This document shows, one piece after another, positions 34,320 to 44,509 of a stretch of DNA of 64,000 nt; within the stretch, counting starts at the first letter, position 1, and each line of letters opens with the position of its first letter. The notes under the pieces were generated by a model that ran no database searches, was not told the origin of the DNA, and saw nothing but the letters and a program-made list of their open reading frames with translations. Position numbers and translations under genes: made by a program. The stretch is from Pseudomonas sp. P818 (GTDB taxonomy: Bacteria > Pseudomonadota > Gammaproteobacteria > Pseudomonadales > Pseudomonadaceae): positions 62,001 through 126,000 of the forward strand of contig NZ_ATKM01000017.1 of NCBI RefSeq assembly GCF_000418555.1, written 5' to 3'.

Positions 34320-34756
34320 AGTTTGCGTTCCGCACAGATGATTTCAGCGGAGCAGACTTCCTTGCCATCGACAGTGGCACGGCACTCGAATTTCCAGATG
34401 CTGCGGCGGTCGCTCAGGTACTTCGCCTCCAGTACAAGCTGATCGCCAGGCGTAACGGGAGAGCGGAAGCGCAGCTTGTCAGAGCCGACGAAGTAGTACA
34501 GGGTGCCATCGGCGGGTTTAACGCCCATCATCTTGAAGCCGAGAATCCCGGCGGCCTGAGCCATGGCTTCGATGATCAGCACGCCCGGCATGATCGGATG
34601 TTCGGGAAAATGGCCATTGAAGAACGGCTCGTTGATGCTGACATTCTTGTAGGCGCGAACAGTCTTGCCTTCGACGTCCAGGTCCACGACGCGATCCACC
34701 AGCAGGAAGGGATAGCGGTGCGGCAAATATTCACGAATTTCGTTGATGTCCATCAT
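34316..34756 (-). CDS. fabZ: 3-hydroxyacyl-ACP dehydratase FabZ
   Basis: A 146-residue hot-dog-fold dehydratase of fatty-acid elongation. The catalytic His is in [19 protein letters not shown] and the Glu in [14 protein letters not shown], both in normal spacing. The N-terminal [20 protein letters not shown] is typical. It competes with LpxA for 3-hydroxyacyl-ACP, and their adjacency (4-base overlap) links membrane phospholipid and LPS supply. The ATG at 34756 lies 47 bases after lpxD. Confidence 0.98.
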   Translation of the reverse strand: MMDINEIREYLPHRYPFLLVDRVVDLDVEGKTVRAYKNVSINEPFFNGHFPEHPIMPGVLIIEAMAQAAGILGFKMMGVKPADGTLYYFVGSDKLRFRSPVTPGDQLVLEAKYLSDRRSIWKFECRATVDGKEVCSAEIICAERKL

Positions 34757-34803
34757 GTCCGGTTAAGCCTGTAAGAAAAGAAAAGAGCACGGGCACGCCG
34801 CGC

Positions 34804-35859
34804 TCAGGCATCAGATGAGACGTTTGCCGTCTGGGTCACGGCGGCCAGCTGTTTTTCCAGCTCACGCAGTCGCTTGGCCATCTCGTCCAACTGACGAATA
34901 CGGGCCGCACTCTTCTTCCACTCGCCCGCCGGTTGCATGGCAGTACCTGAAGAATAGGCGCCCGGCTCGGTGATCGAACGGGTCACCATGGTCATCCCGG
35001 TGACGAACACGTTGTCGCACACCTCGATATGGCCGACCATGCCGACGCCACCGGCGATCATGCAGTTCTTGCCGATCTTGGTGCTGCCGGAAATACCGCA
35101 GCAGCCAGCCATGGCGGTGTTATCACCGATCTGCACGTTGTGCGCGATCATGATCTGGTTATCCAGCTTCACGCCATTGCCGATCAGGGTATCGGACAGC
35201 GCACCACGATCCACCGTGGTGTTGGCACCAATCTCGACGTCATCGCCGATGGTTACCCCACCGATCTGCGCAATCTTCTGCCAGACGCCCTTCTCGTTGG
35301 CGAAACCGAAGCCTTCACCACCGATCACCGCGCCGGATTGAATGACCACGCGCTTGCCGATCTGCACATCGTGATAGAGCGTCACGCGCGGTGCCAGCCA
35401 GCCACCCTCACCGACAACGCTGCGAGCACCGACCACGCAATGAGCACCGATGCTCACCTCGGCGCCGATACGCGCACCGCTCTCGATGACTGCATAAGGG
35501 CCGACGCTGGCACTGGGATCGACCTCGGCGTCAGCGGCGACCTGCGCAGTGGCATGGATGCCGGGAGCGAGCTTGGGCTTGCGATCGAACAGGTGCGAGA
35601 GCTGGGCGTAGGCCAGATAAGGATTGGCAACGATCAGCGCATCGCCAGCGTAGCCTTCGGCATCGGCCGCAGTCAGCAACACGGCGCCGGCCTGGGTCTG
35701 CCCCAGATACTTGCGGTACTGGGCATTGGCCAAGAAGCTCAACTGTTCGGGCCTGGCCTCCTGTAAGGTGGCCAGGCCCGTGATGACCTTAGCTTCAGCG
35801 CCACGCAAGGTGGCGCCCAGGCGCTCGGCCAGTTGGCCGAGGGTAAATGTCACCGTCAT
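34804..35859 (-). CDS. lpxD: UDP-3-O-(3-hydroxymyristoyl)glucosamine N-acyltransferase
   Basis: A 351-residue trimeric acyltransferase, third step of lipid A synthesis. The N-terminal uridine-binding domain has [15 protein letters not shown] and [19 protein letters not shown]. The central left-handed beta-helix includes GSGARIG-like repeats, with the catalytic His region [14 protein letters not shown] to [20 protein letters not shown]. The C-terminal coiled helix is [19 protein letters not shown]. It follows skp by 2 bases and precedes fabZ by 47 bases. Confidence 0.98.
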   Translation of the reverse strand: MTVTFTLGQLAERLGATLRGAEAKVITGLATLQEARPEQLSFLANAQYRKYLGQTQAGAVLLTAADAEGYAGDALIVANPYLAYAQLSHLFDRKPKLAPGIHATAQVAADAEVDPSASVGPYAVIESGARIGAEVSIGAHCVVGARSVVGEGGWLAPRVTLYHDVQIGKRVVIQSGAVIGGEGFGFANEKGVWQKIAQIGGVTIGDDVEIGANTTVDRGALSDTLIGNGVKLDNQIMIAHNVQIGDNTAMAGCCGISGSTKIGKNCMIAGGVGMVGHIEVCDNVFVTGMTMVTRSITEPGAYSSGTAMQPAGEWKKSAARIRQLDEMAKRLRELEKQLAAVTQTANVSSDA

Positions 35860-35861
35860 GC

Positions 35862-36365
35862 TCAGCGCATCTGGTTCATGCGCTCGATGACTTGGCGGGT
35901 GATGTCGTACTGAGGTTTGACATCGATCACCGCGCCGCGCTCGAGCACCAGGTCGAAGTTGCCGTTCTTGATCACTTCCTCGACTGCCTTGTCCAGGTTC
36001 GGCTTGAGCTTGGCCAGCATTTCACGGTCGGCGATAGCCTTGGCTTCGTTCAGCTCCTTGGACTGGAACTGGAAATCACGGGCCTTCTGCTTGAACTCGA
36101 GCTCGAGGCGCTCACGCTCGGCCTGCTGCATCTTCTCGCCTTCCTTGACCATGCGATCCTGAATACGCTTGGCATCGCTTTCCAGGGCCTTGAGCTTGTT
36201 CAGCTGCGGGCCGAACTTCTTCTCGGCATCGACCGCATAGCGCTTGGCCGCATCCGACTCGAGCAGCGCCATCTGATAGTTCAGCACGGCCACTTTCATC
36301 TCGGCGAACGCCGGGGTGGCGATCAGAGCGGCGGTGAACAGAACCAGTTGAGTCAACTTACGCAC
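35862..36365 (-). CDS. skp: Periplasmic chaperone Skp/OmpH
   Basis: A 167-residue periplasmic holdase for unfolded outer-membrane proteins. I chose the GTG at 36365 (read [20 protein letters not shown]), with AGGAG 7 bases upstream; the frame upstream opens only with TTG. A signal peptide of about 21 residues ends at AFAEM. The mature part starts [20 protein letters not shown] and then has long charged helices ([20 protein letters not shown]), the tentacles of the trimer. The conserved end is [17 protein letters not shown]. It lies between bamA and lpxD, its usual position. Confidence 0.95.
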   Translation of the reverse strand: MRKLTQLVLFTAALIATPAFAEMKVAVLNYQMALLESDAAKRYAVDAEKKFGPQLNKLKALESDAKRIQDRMVKEGEKMQQAERERLELEFKQKARDFQFQSKELNEAKAIADREMLAKLKPNLDKAVEEVIKNGNFDLVLERGAVIDVKPQYDITRQVIERMNQMR

Positions 36366-36409
36366 AATGCACTCCTGCAACAAAACTGTTGGCTTTCGGT
36401 GAATGACTT

Positions 36410-38770
36410 TTAGAAGGTCTGGCCCAGGGAGAACTGGAATACCTGAGTATCGGCATCATCCGGCTTCTTGATCGGCATGGCCAGACTGAAGCTCAGCGGG
36501 CCCAGCGCGGTGATCCAGGTCAGGCCAACACCCACGGAACTGGCCATGCTGCTGAAGTCGATATTGCAGCTGTCGCTGATCTTCTTCTGACTGGACGAGC
36601 AGTTGGTGTCGAAGACGTTACCCACATCCCAGAACAGTGCGGTACGCAGCGAACGCTGATCCTTGACGAACGGCAGCGGGAAAAGCATCTCGACGCCGCC
36701 CTGCACCAGCACGTTACCACCGAACGGCAACGGATCCTGGTCCGGGTCGCGGAGCGTGCCAGGCTTGTTGCCGGAGCTCGGCGTACTGCGCGGCCCCAGG
36801 CTGCTGTCCTTGAAGCCACGGACGGAGTTGAAACCACCGGCGTAGTAATGCTCGTAGAACGGCAACTCCGCGGTGCTACCGTAGCTGTCGCCATAACCCA
36901 GCTGGGTGTGGAAACGCAGGGTGTAGTTGTCACTGATCGGGGTGAACACCTGACCACGGTAGTCGAGCTTGTAGAACGACAGGTCGCTACCCGGGATGGT
37001 GGTTTCCAGCACCAGGCTCTGCGAATGACCACGGTTGGCCAGCACGCCGCGGTTCAGGGTCGACTCGGACCAGCCGATGGAGCCCTTGAAGTTCAGATAG
37101 TTATCGCCTTCGGCCTCGATGAAATCGAAGATTTCGTCGACGGTGTAACGACCGGTATCGATGCTGTCCTGCTGCACAGTCAGACCATAGGTCAGTCGTG
37201 CGGTCTCGCTGATCGGGTAACCGATATTGATACCGGCGCCCAAGCTGTCGACCGAGTAGCTGGATACATCGACATCGAGCTCATCGTAGTCGGTGGTGCG
37301 GTAGAAGGCGTTGTAACCCAGGCTGACACCGTCGACGGTCCAGTAGGGGTCAACGAAGCCGAAGCTGTAGCGGGTCTGATATTCACTGCGGGTCAGGCCG
37401 AGACTGACGCGGTTACCGGTACCCAGGAAGTTGTTCTGGCTGATCGAACCACCGAGGATCAGACCGGCATTCTGCGCAAAACCGACGCTGGCAGTGATGG
37501 AGCCGGACGGCTGCTCTTCGACGCTGTAGTTGACGTCGATCTGGTCATCGGTGCCTGGCACCTGCGGGGTTTCGACGTTGACTTCCTTGAAGAAGCCCAG
37601 GCGCTCCAGACGAACCTTGGACTGATCGATCAGATAGGTCGAAGCCCAGCCGCCTTCCATCTGGCGCATTTCGCGACGCAGCACTTCGTCCTCGGACTTG
37701 GTGTTGCCGCGGAAGTTGATGCGATTGACGTAGGCGCGTTTGCCAGGGTCGACGAAGAAGGTGATCGAGACGGTATTGTCCTCGTCATGCGCTTCCGGCA
37801 CGCCGTTAACGTTGGCGAACGTGTAACCCTCGTTACCCAGACGACGAGTGATCAGCTCACTGGTGGTGGTCATGATCTTGCGCGAGAAGACCTGCCCTTC
37901 CTTGACCAGCAGCAGCGCACGCACGTCTTCTTCCGGCACCTTGAGATCACCGGATAGTTTCACGTCGCGAACGCTGTACTTCTCGCCCTCTTCGACGTTG
38001 ACGGTGATGTAGACGTGCTTCTTGTCGGGAGTGATGGATACCTGGGTGGAGCTGATATCCATGTTGATGTAGCCGCGGTCCAGGTAGTAGGAGCGCAGAC
38101 GCTCCAGGTCGCCGGACAGTTTTTCGCGAGCGTACTTGTCGTCGTTTCGGAAGAACGACAGCCAGTTGGTGGTCTTCAGCTCGAACAGGTCGGAGAGTTC
38201 TTCATCGCTGAAAACCGTGTTACCCACCACGTTGATATGCGAGATGGCAGCGACGGTGCCTTCGTTGATGGTGATCTTCAGCGCCACGCGGTTACGCGGC
38301 TGCGGAATCACTTCGGCTTCGATCTCGGCCGAATAGCGGCCCTGAGCGACATACTGGCGCTGCAGTTCGTTACGCACGCCTTCGAGGGTGGCGCGCTGGA
38401 AAATCTCGCCCTCGGCCAGACCGGACTGATTCAGGCCCTTGAGCAGATCTTCAGTGGTGATGGCCTTGTTGCCTTCGATCTCGATGCCGGAGATGGAGGG
38501 ACGTTCGACCACGGTGACGACCAGCACGTCACCATCGCGACCGAGCTGGATGTCCTGGAAAAAACCGGTACGGAACAGGGAGCGAGTGGCATCGACCAGT
38601 TGGCGATCATCGACCTGCTCACCCACGTTGAGCGGCAGTGCGCCGAAAACGCTGCCTGCGGATACCCGCTGCAGACCGTTGACGCGTATATCGGAGATGG
38701 TGAAGGACTCGGCGTGAACTTCGGCGATCATCAATGCGGACAGTACCGCAGGTAGCAGCAGACGTTTCAT
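36410..38770 (-). CDS. bamA: Outer membrane protein assembly factor BamA
   Basis: A 786-residue essential Omp85 protein that folds beta-barrels into the outer membrane. The start at 38770 (MKRLLLPAVLSALMIAEVHA) gives a signal peptide of about 20 residues; an ATG 17 codons upstream is unlikely. Five POTRA domains follow, for example FTISDIRVNGLQRVSAGSVF and VNRINFRGNTKSEDEVLRRE. The barrel contains the conserved lid-lock motif in GFNSVRGFKDSSLGPR (VRGF) and ends with the outer-membrane signature FQFSLGQTF with terminal Phe. It is downstream of rseP and upstream of skp. Confidence 0.98.
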   Translation of the reverse strand: MKRLLLPAVLSALMIAEVHAESFTISDIRVNGLQRVSAGSVFGALPLNVGEQVDDRQLVDATRSLFRTGFFQDIQLGRDGDVLVVTVVERPSISGIEIEGNKAITTEDLLKGLNQSGLAEGEIFQRATLEGVRNELQRQYVAQGRYSAEIEAEVIPQPRNRVALKITINEGTVAAISHINVVGNTVFSDEELSDLFELKTTNWLSFFRNDDKYAREKLSGDLERLRSYYLDRGYINMDISSTQVSITPDKKHVYITVNVEEGEKYSVRDVKLSGDLKVPEEDVRALLLVKEGQVFSRKIMTTTSELITRRLGNEGYTFANVNGVPEAHDEDNTVSITFFVDPGKRAYVNRINFRGNTKSEDEVLRREMRQMEGGWASTYLIDQSKVRLERLGFFKEVNVETPQVPGTDDQIDVNYSVEEQPSGSITASVGFAQNAGLILGGSISQNNFLGTGNRVSLGLTRSEYQTRYSFGFVDPYWTVDGVSLGYNAFYRTTDYDELDVDVSSYSVDSLGAGINIGYPISETARLTYGLTVQQDSIDTGRYTVDEIFDFIEAEGDNYLNFKGSIGWSESTLNRGVLANRGHSQSLVLETTIPGSDLSFYKLDYRGQVFTPISDNYTLRFHTQLGYGDSYGSTAELPFYEHYYAGGFNSVRGFKDSSLGPRSTPSSGNKPGTLRDPDQDPLPFGGNVLVQGGVEMLFPLPFVKDQRSLRTALFWDVGNVFDTNCSSSQKKISDSCNIDFSSMASSVGVGLTWITALGPLSFSLAMPIKKPDDADTQVFQFSLGQTF

Positions 38771-38856
38771 GAAGTCCTTTCTTATTCCAACTGACGATAA
38801 AAACTGCCGCTTAAGCGACACTTCTTTTGAATCTCAAGAGCGTATTCAACAAATGC

Positions 38857-40209
38857 TCACAGGCGGCTGAGGTCGTTGACCAGGGCGAGCAGCATGACCC
38901 CGATGACCAGACTGATGCCGATCTGCATCCCCCAACCCTGAACCCGCTCAGACAAGGGGCGACCACGCACCCACTCGACCAGATAAAACAGCAGATGCCC
39001 ACCATCCAGCACGGGAATGGGCAGCAGATTGAGAACCCCCAGGCTAATACTCAGATATGCAAGGAATTTCAGGAAATCCCCCAGCCCTGACTCAGCTGAA
39101 GCGCCCGCCACTTTAGCAATGGTTATCGGCCCACTCAAGTTTTTTACCGAGAGCTCTCCGAACAGCATTTTCTTCAGCGAATCGAGGGTCAGCAGGCTCA
39201 TGGCCCAGGTCTGACGCATGCCTTCGGCGATACCTTCGAGCGGGCCATAACGCACCTCGCGAAGCATCTCGGGAGGCCATTCGATGCCCTGCACCCCTGC
39301 TCCGAGGTAGCCGCTGCGCGCATCGCCCTCACCGCGCGACGCCAGCGTCAGCTGCACATCCCGCTCCAGTCCGTCACGCTCGAAGCGCAGCGTGACGGGC
39401 TCGCCCGGCAGCGCGCGTACGCGGTCGACCAACGTCTGCCAGTCGGCCAGCGGCTCGCCGTCGAGCGCAAGAAGGCGGTCGCCCGGCTGCAGCCCGGCAG
39501 CATGGGCCGGCCCCTTGGAATCGACCTCGGCAAGCACTGGCTCCAGCACCGGACGCCAGGGACGAATACCCAGCGAGCCGATCGGGTCGGGTTCGTCGAC
39601 ACCCCGCAGCCAGTTGTTCAACTGCACCTGCCTGGGCATTTCTACCGTAGAGCCCTGCTCGGTCACACGGAGGTCGAGCGTGCCGCTTTCACCCAGGCGC
39701 CGAACCAGTTGCAGGTTGACCGCTGCCCAGCCACTGGTGGCTTCACCATTGACCGCGACGATCTCCTGCCCCGCACGCAGTCCGGCCGCTTCCGCCAGGC
39801 TGTCCGACTCAACCGCACCGATGACGGGACGCACCTGCTGACTGCCAAGCATGGCCACGAACCAGAAGAACAGCAGCGCCAGCAGGAAGTTGGCCAAAGG
39901 ACCCGCGGCGACGATCGCGATGCGCTGGCGCACGCTCTTGCGATTGAAGGACTGCTCGACCAGCTCCGGCGGAACATCACCCTCGCGCTCATCAAGCATT
40001 TTGACGTAGCCACCCAGCGGGATGGCGGCGACGACGAATTCGGTACCGTGGCGATCATGCCAGCGAACCAGTGGCGTGCCGAAGCCTACGGAGAAACGCA
40101 GCACCCTGACGCCGCAGCGCCGGGCTACCCAGAAATGGCCATATTCGTGAAAGGTCACCAGGACACCCAATGCGATAAGGGTGCCAACCAGCATGTACAG
40201 CCCACTCAT
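38857..40209 (-). CDS. rseP: Site-2 intramembrane zinc metalloprotease RseP/MucP
   Basis: A 450-residue inner-membrane protease that makes the second cut in anti-sigma factor (MucA/RseA) during envelope stress. The zinc motif HExxH is VTFHEYGHFWVARRCG near residue 21-25, in the first membrane segment. Two PDZ domains lie in the periplasm (IGAVESDSLAEAAGLRAGQE and AEVDSKGPAHAAGLQPGDRL). The third zinc ligand is in LLPIPVLDGGHLLFYLVEW. Four membrane segments are evident. It lies between dxr and bamA, tying stress signalling to barrel assembly. Confidence 0.98.
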   Translation of the reverse strand: MSGLYMLVGTLIALGVLVTFHEYGHFWVARRCGVRVLRFSVGFGTPLVRWHDRHGTEFVVAAIPLGGYVKMLDEREGDVPPELVEQSFNRKSVRQRIAIVAAGPLANFLLALLFFWFVAMLGSQQVRPVIGAVESDSLAEAAGLRAGQEIVAVNGEATSGWAAVNLQLVRRLGESGTLDLRVTEQGSTVEMPRQVQLNNWLRGVDEPDPIGSLGIRPWRPVLEPVLAEVDSKGPAHAAGLQPGDRLLALDGEPLADWQTLVDRVRALPGEPVTLRFERDGLERDVQLTLASRGEGDARSGYLGAGVQGIEWPPEMLREVRYGPLEGIAEGMRQTWAMSLLTLDSLKKMLFGELSVKNLSGPITIAKVAGASAESGLGDFLKFLAYLSISLGVLNLLPIPVLDGGHLLFYLVEWVRGRPLSERVQGWGMQIGISLVIGVMLLALVNDLSRL

Positions 40210-40263
40210 TTCACTTCTCCAGGTGCTCAGGCGTCGATACGCAACGGCCCTGCACAGCTTTGG

Positions 40264-41448
40264 TCAACGGCTCGCGAGCCACTGCCCGGCCAACTCTCGC
40301 GCACGCGTATCCGCCTCGAATACCGTGTCGAGCGCTTCGACCGCACGGACCGGCAGCGCGTTCAGCACGGCCTCAATCATACGCGCGATATCGGTGAAAC
40401 GGATGCGGCGCTGCAGGAAAGCCTCGACCGCAACCTCATTGGCTGCATTGAGCATCGCCGGCGCGCTGCCACCAGCCTGCACCGCCTCGCGCGCCAGGCG
40501 CAAACAAGGGAAACGCTGCTCGTCGGGGCGCTCGAAATCCAGGCGACCGATGGCAAACAGATCCAGGGGCGAGACCCCCGAATCGATGCGTTCCGGCCAG
40601 GCCAGGGCATGGGCGATGGGCGTACGCATGTCCGGGTTGCCCAACTGGGCCAGCACCGAACCATCCACATAATCGACCAGCGAATGAATCACGCTCTGCC
40701 GGTGAATGACCACCTCGATTTGCTCGGGACGGGCGTCGAACAACCAGCAAGCCTCGATCATCTCCAGGCCCTTGTTCATCATGCTTGCCGAATCGACGGA
40801 AATCTTGCGCCCCATCGACCAGTTCGGATGTGCGCAAGCCTGCTCCGGCGTGACGCGCTCCAGCTCGCCCAGCGGTGTTTCGCGAAACGGCCCGCCGGAG
40901 GCGGTGAGCAGCACGCGGCGCACACCAACTGCCTGCAGGCCGCGCGAGTAGTCGCCCGGCAAACACTGGAAGATGGCGTTGTGCTCGCTATCGATCGGCA
41001 AGAGAACAGCACCGCTCTGCTTGACCGCCTGCATGAACAAGGCGCCAGACATCACCAGCGCTTCCTTGTTGGCCAGCAACACCTTCTTGCCAGCCTGCAC
41101 CGCTGCAAGCGTCGGCTTGAGGCCGGCCGCACCGACGATGGCGGCCATCACGCAGTCCACCGCCTTATCGGCCGACACCGCACATAGCCCTTCTTCGCCA
41201 ACCAGCACCTCGGTCTGCAGCCCGGCAGCGCGCAAATGATTCTGCAGCTCGAGCGCCGATTCGGCATCGGGGACCACGGCATAGCGCGGACGATGGCGCA
41301 CGCACAGCACCTGCAGCTCCGCCAGACGGGAAAAACCAGTCAGGGCGAATACCTGATAGCGCTCGGGATGACGAGCGATCACATCCAGCGTGCTAAGACC
41401 GATGGAGCCGGTCGCCCCCAGCACGGTCACCTGCTGCACTGAACTCAC
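40264..41448 (-). CDS. dxr: 1-deoxy-D-xylulose 5-phosphate reductoisomerase
   Basis: A 394-residue NADPH enzyme of the MEP pathway (second step). The NADPH-binding loop is [20 protein letters not shown]. The conserved [42 protein letters not shown] [16 protein letters not shown] and [20 protein letters not shown] motifs cover the metal and substrate sites. The end is a helical C-domain with [20 protein letters not shown]. It overlaps cdsA by 4 bases and precedes rseP by 54. ispD and ispF are the next MEP genes in this window. Confidence 0.98.
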   Translation of the reverse strand: MSSVQQVTVLGATGSIGLSTLDVIARHPERYQVFALTGFSRLAELQVLCVRHRPRYAVVPDAESALELQNHLRAAGLQTEVLVGEEGLCAVSADKAVDCVMAAIVGAAGLKPTLAAVQAGKKVLLANKEALVMSGALFMQAVKQSGAVLLPIDSEHNAIFQCLPGDYSRGLQAVGVRRVLLTASGGPFRETPLGELERVTPEQACAHPNWSMGRKISVDSASMMNKGLEMIEACWLFDARPEQIEVVIHRQSVIHSLVDYVDGSVLAQLGNPDMRTPIAHALAWPERIDSGVSPLDLFAIGRLDFERPDEQRFPCLRLAREAVQAGGSAPAMLNAANEVAVEAFLQRRIRFTDIARMIEAVLNALPVRAVEALDTVFEADTRARELAGQWLASR

Positions 41449-42260
41449 AGCGCGCCCCAGCCCGACAGCCAGAGCAATGTGGCGAACACGGGAATGGCGG
41501 CGGTAAGGCTGTCGATACGGTCCAGCACGCCACCGTGTCCCGGCAGCAGATTGCTGCTGTCCTTGATCCCGGATTGACGCTTGAACATGCTCTCGGTCAG
41601 ATCACCAACCACCGAAATCAGCACCACCACAGCCGCGCCAGCCATGGCCAGCAACAACCCCGTGACGGACCAACCCTGCTGCAATCCTACAAGCAGAGTG
41701 ATCAGCAGACTGGCCGCGAGGCCGCCATACAGCCCCTCCCAGCTCTTGCCCGGACTGACCTTGGGCGCCAACTTGCGCTTGCCGAAGGTCTTGCCAGAGA
41801 AGTAGGCGCCAATATCCGCGCCCCACACCAGCACCATCACTGCGATGATCAGGCCGTTAGCCTGCGGCCATTGCTTGAGCAGCACCAGCCCCTGCCAGGC
41901 TGGCAGGAGAATCAATAGCCCGATCAGCAGCTTGCCGGGCAGGCCACCCCAGTAGCGACTGCTGTCGGGGTAGTTGAGTACCAGCAGCGTCGCCGCGCCC
42001 CACCACAGCACAGCCGCGAGCAGCAGCAAGGGCGCCAGCGCTGGGAGCAGATACAGACCATAGAGCAGCACCGCCACCCCAGCCGCGTAGGCGATCCGCT
42101 GCGGCTGAGCGCCAAGCCCGGCCAGACGCGCCCACTCCCAGGCGCCCAGCGTGACGACCGCCGCGATGAACAGCGCGAAAGCGCCGCCGTCGAGCAGAAA
42201 AAATCCGCCCAGGGCGATGGGCAGCAGCACCAGCGCCGTGATGATTCGTTGCTTGAGCAT
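41445..42260 (-). CDS. cdsA: Phosphatidate cytidylyltransferase CdsA
   Basis: A 271-residue polytopic inner-membrane enzyme making CDP-diacylglycerol from CTP and phosphatidate. The start at 42260 ([20 protein letters not shown]) overlaps the uppS stop by one base (TAATG). About eight hydrophobic segments are seen. The signature near the C-terminus is [20 protein letters not shown] followed by [13 protein letters not shown], which carries the conserved aspartates. It is coupled to dxr by a 4-base overlap. Confidence 0.97.
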   Translation of the reverse strand: MLKQRIITALVLLPIALGGFFLLDGGAFALFIAAVVTLGAWEWARLAGLGAQPQRIAYAAGVAVLLYGLYLLPALAPLLLLAAVLWWGAATLLVLNYPDSSRYWGGLPGKLLIGLLILLPAWQGLVLLKQWPQANGLIIAVMVLVWGADIGAYFSGKTFGKRKLAPKVSPGKSWEGLYGGLAASLLITLLVGLQQGWSVTGLLLAMAGAAVVVLISVVGDLTESMFKRQSGIKDSSNLLPGHGGVLDRIDSLTAAIPVFATLLWLSGWGAL

Positions 42261-43006
42261 TAGGAACGCGCCTCGGCTTCCACCTGCTCGCTGGTCTTGC
42301 CGAAGCGACGCTGGCGGGTAGCGAAATCGGCCAGCGCCTTGCGCATGGCCTCGTGCTTGAAGTCCGGCCAATAAAGGTCGGAAAAGTACAGTTCGCTGTA
42401 AGCCAACTGCCACAGAAGGAAATTGCTGATACGGTGCTCGCCCCCGGTGCGAATGCACAGATCAGGTAACGGCAGATCACCGGTAGCCAGACAACTCTGG
42501 AGCAAGTGCGGGGTGATGTCCTCTGGCTGCAGATGCCCGGCTTGCACCTCACGCGCCAGGCGCTGAGCGGCCTGAGCGATGTCCCACTGACCGCCGTAAT
42601 TGGCCGCGATCTGCAGGGTGAAGCGGCGACTGCCGGCGGTCAGCAGCTCGGCTTCGCGCATGGCAGCCTGCAATTCGGGATGGAAACGCGAGCGGTCACC
42701 GATGATGCGCAGGCTGATGTCGTTATCCAGCAGGCGCTTGGCCTCGCGACGCAGCGCGCCCAGGAACAACTCCATCAGCGCGCCGACCTCTTCGGCCGGG
42801 CGCTGCCAGTTTTCACTGGAGAAGGCGAACAGGGTGAGCACCTCGACACCCGACTCGGCACAGACCTCGATCACTGCACGAACCGCGTCGACCCCAGCCT
42901 TGTGTCCTGCCACACCCGGCAACAGGCGCCTCTTCGCCCAGCGGTTGTTGCCATCCATGATGATGGCAACGTGCCGCGGCACCGCCCCCTGCTTGTTCTT
43001 GTCCAT
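42260..43006 (-). CDS. uppS: Undecaprenyl diphosphate synthase (cis-prenyltransferase)
   Basis: A 248-residue enzyme that elongates farnesyl diphosphate to C55 undecaprenyl diphosphate, the lipid carrier for peptidoglycan and O-antigen. The start at 43006 (MDKNKQGAVPRHVAIIMDGN) is preferred over a TTG at 43027 that touches the frr stop. The catalytic Asp is in IIMDGNNRWAKRR. Further motifs are TLFAFSSENWQRP and CIRTGGEHRISNFLLWQLAY. The product is the substrate pool that the DUF368 protein at 12853-13791 is thought to recycle. Confidence 0.98.
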   Translation of the reverse strand: MDKNKQGAVPRHVAIIMDGNNRWAKRRLLPGVAGHKAGVDAVRAVIEVCAESGVEVLTLFAFSSENWQRPAEEVGALMELFLGALRREAKRLLDNDISLRIIGDRSRFHPELQAAMREAELLTAGSRRFTLQIAANYGGQWDIAQAAQRLAREVQAGHLQPEDITPHLLQSCLATGDLPLPDLCIRTGGEHRISNFLLWQLAYSELYFSDLYWPDFKHEAMRKALADFATRQRRFGKTSEQVEAEARS

Positions 43007-43023
43007 GTATGAGCGCCCAGCCG

Positions 43024-43581
43024 TCAAACGGCCATCAGGTCCGCTTCTTTCACCTCGAGCGCCTTGTCCACCTCGGCAATGAACTTGTCGGTGATCTTCT
43101 GCAGCTCGTCAGCGGCGCGACGCTCTTCGTCTTCGCTGATTTCCTTGGCCTTGGAAAGCTTCTTCAGCTCGGCCAGGGCATCACGGCGCACGTTGCGCAC
43201 CGCGACCTTGGCATCTTCAGCCACGCCACGCGCCTGCTTGGTGTAGCCCTTACGGGTTTCCTCGGTCAGGGCCGGCATCGGCACACGAATGGTGGTACCG
43301 GCGCTGCTCGGGTTCAGCCCCAGATCGGAAGTCAGGATGGCCTTCTCGATGGCGGCGCTGAGGTTCTTGTCGTGAGCGACGATCTTCAGAGTACGAGCAT
43401 CTTCGACGGTGATCGCAGCGACCTGATTGAGCGGCATGTCGCTGCCCCAGGCCGGGACCTTGATGCTGTCGAGAATGCTCGGATGGGCACGACCGGTACG
43501 AATGGAAGCCAGGTTGCGGCCCAGAGCCTCCAGGGACTTGCTCATGCGCTCCTGAGCGTCTTTCTTGATGTCGTTGATCAT
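43024..43581 (-). CDS. frr: Ribosome recycling factor
   Basis: A 185-residue tRNA-shaped protein that splits post-termination ribosomes with EF-G. Typical segments are [56 protein letters not shown] and the C-terminal [20 protein letters not shown]. Length is exactly that of the family. Its ATG overlaps the pyrH stop by 4 bases. The next gene uppS starts just after its stop. Confidence 0.98.
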   Translation of the reverse strand: MINDIKKDAQERMSKSLEALGRNLASIRTGRAHPSILDSIKVPAWGSDMPLNQVAAITVEDARTLKIVAHDKNLSAAIEKAILTSDLGLNPSSAGTTIRVPMPALTEETRKGYTKQARGVAEDAKVAVRNVRRDALAELKKLSKAKEISEDEERRAADELQKITDKFIAEVDKALEVKEADLMAV

Positions 43582-44321
43582 TGTGCATCCTCCTCGATCA
43601 GAGTTCCTTCAGCGCCACCTACTACAACGTTCAGCAGGGCGCCGGGCTTGTTCATGTTGAAGACCCGCAGCGGCATGTTGTGATCACGGCACAGGCAGAT
43701 AGCGGTCAGATCCATCACGCCCAGCTTGCGATCGAGCACTTCGTCATAGGTCAGGCGCTCGAACTTCTCGGCATGCGGGTCCTTGAACGGGTCGGCAGTG
43801 TACACGCCATCGACCTTGGTCGCCTTCAGAACCACGTCGGCATCGATCTCGATGGCGCGCAGGCAGGCGGCCGAATCAGTGGTAAAGAACGGATTGCCGG
43901 TGCCCGCAGCGAAGATCACCACCTCGCCGGTCTTCAGGTGACGCATGGCCTTGCGGCGGTCGTAATGATCGGTCACGCCGACCATGGAAATCGCCGACAT
44001 GACGATAGCCGGGATGTTCGAGCGCTCCAGCGCATCACGCATGGCCAGGGCGTTCATCACCGTGGCCAGCATGCCCATGTGGTCACCGGTGACGCGATCC
44101 ATGCCGGCAGCGGAAAGCGCCGCACCGCGGAACAGGTTACCGCCGCCGATCACCAGGCCGACCTGCACGCCGATACCGACCAGTTGGCCGACTTCCAGCG
44201 CCATGCGGTCGAGCACCTTGGGGTCGATACCGAAATCTTCCGAGCCCATCAGGGCTTCGCCGCTAAGTTTGAGCAGAATGCGTTTGTAGCGAGGTTGGCG
44301 ACCAGTTGTCTGCTGAGCCAT
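43578..44321 (-). CDS. pyrH: UMP kinase
   Basis: A 247-residue hexameric bacterial UMP kinase of the amino-acid-kinase fold. The start at 44321 ([20 protein letters not shown]) fits the family. Conserved motifs are [53 protein letters not shown] and [40 protein letters not shown] completes the site. It is coupled to frr by a 4-base overlap and separated from tsf by a 188-base gap with a hairpin. Confidence 0.98.
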   Translation of the reverse strand: MAQQTTGRQPRYKRILLKLSGEALMGSEDFGIDPKVLDRMALEVGQLVGIGVQVGLVIGGGNLFRGAALSAAGMDRVTGDHMGMLATVMNALAMRDALERSNIPAIVMSAISMVGVTDHYDRRKAMRHLKTGEVVIFAAGTGNPFFTTDSAACLRAIEIDADVVLKATKVDGVYTADPFKDPHAEKFERLTYDEVLDRKLGVMDLTAICLCRDHNMPLRVFNMNKPGALLNVVVGGAEGTLIEEDAQ

Positions 44322-44455
44322 TGCAAGTCTCTCCTGCGGCGATATGAAATTCTTTAGCAACGCGCGTGCGCGCTGCAATTATCCGGCACTTCGAACGTGC
44401 CGACGACCGCAGGTTGCACGGCCGCTTGTACATTTGTCGCCCCTTATTCGGCAAA

Positions 44456-44483
44456 GAGGCTGCACGCGCAAGCGGGCAGCCTC
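44456..44483 (-). terminator. Hairpin in the tsf-pyrH gap, possible terminator
   Basis: On the minus strand, GAGGCTGC...GCAGCCTC forms an 8-bp stem, extended by CGC/GCG after one mismatch around the loop TTGC. A short TTT follows. The weak T run suggests partial termination or RNA processing between tsf and pyrH. Confidence 0.5.
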
Positions 44484-44509
44484 CCTGGGACAACTGGCCT
44501 AACCGCCGA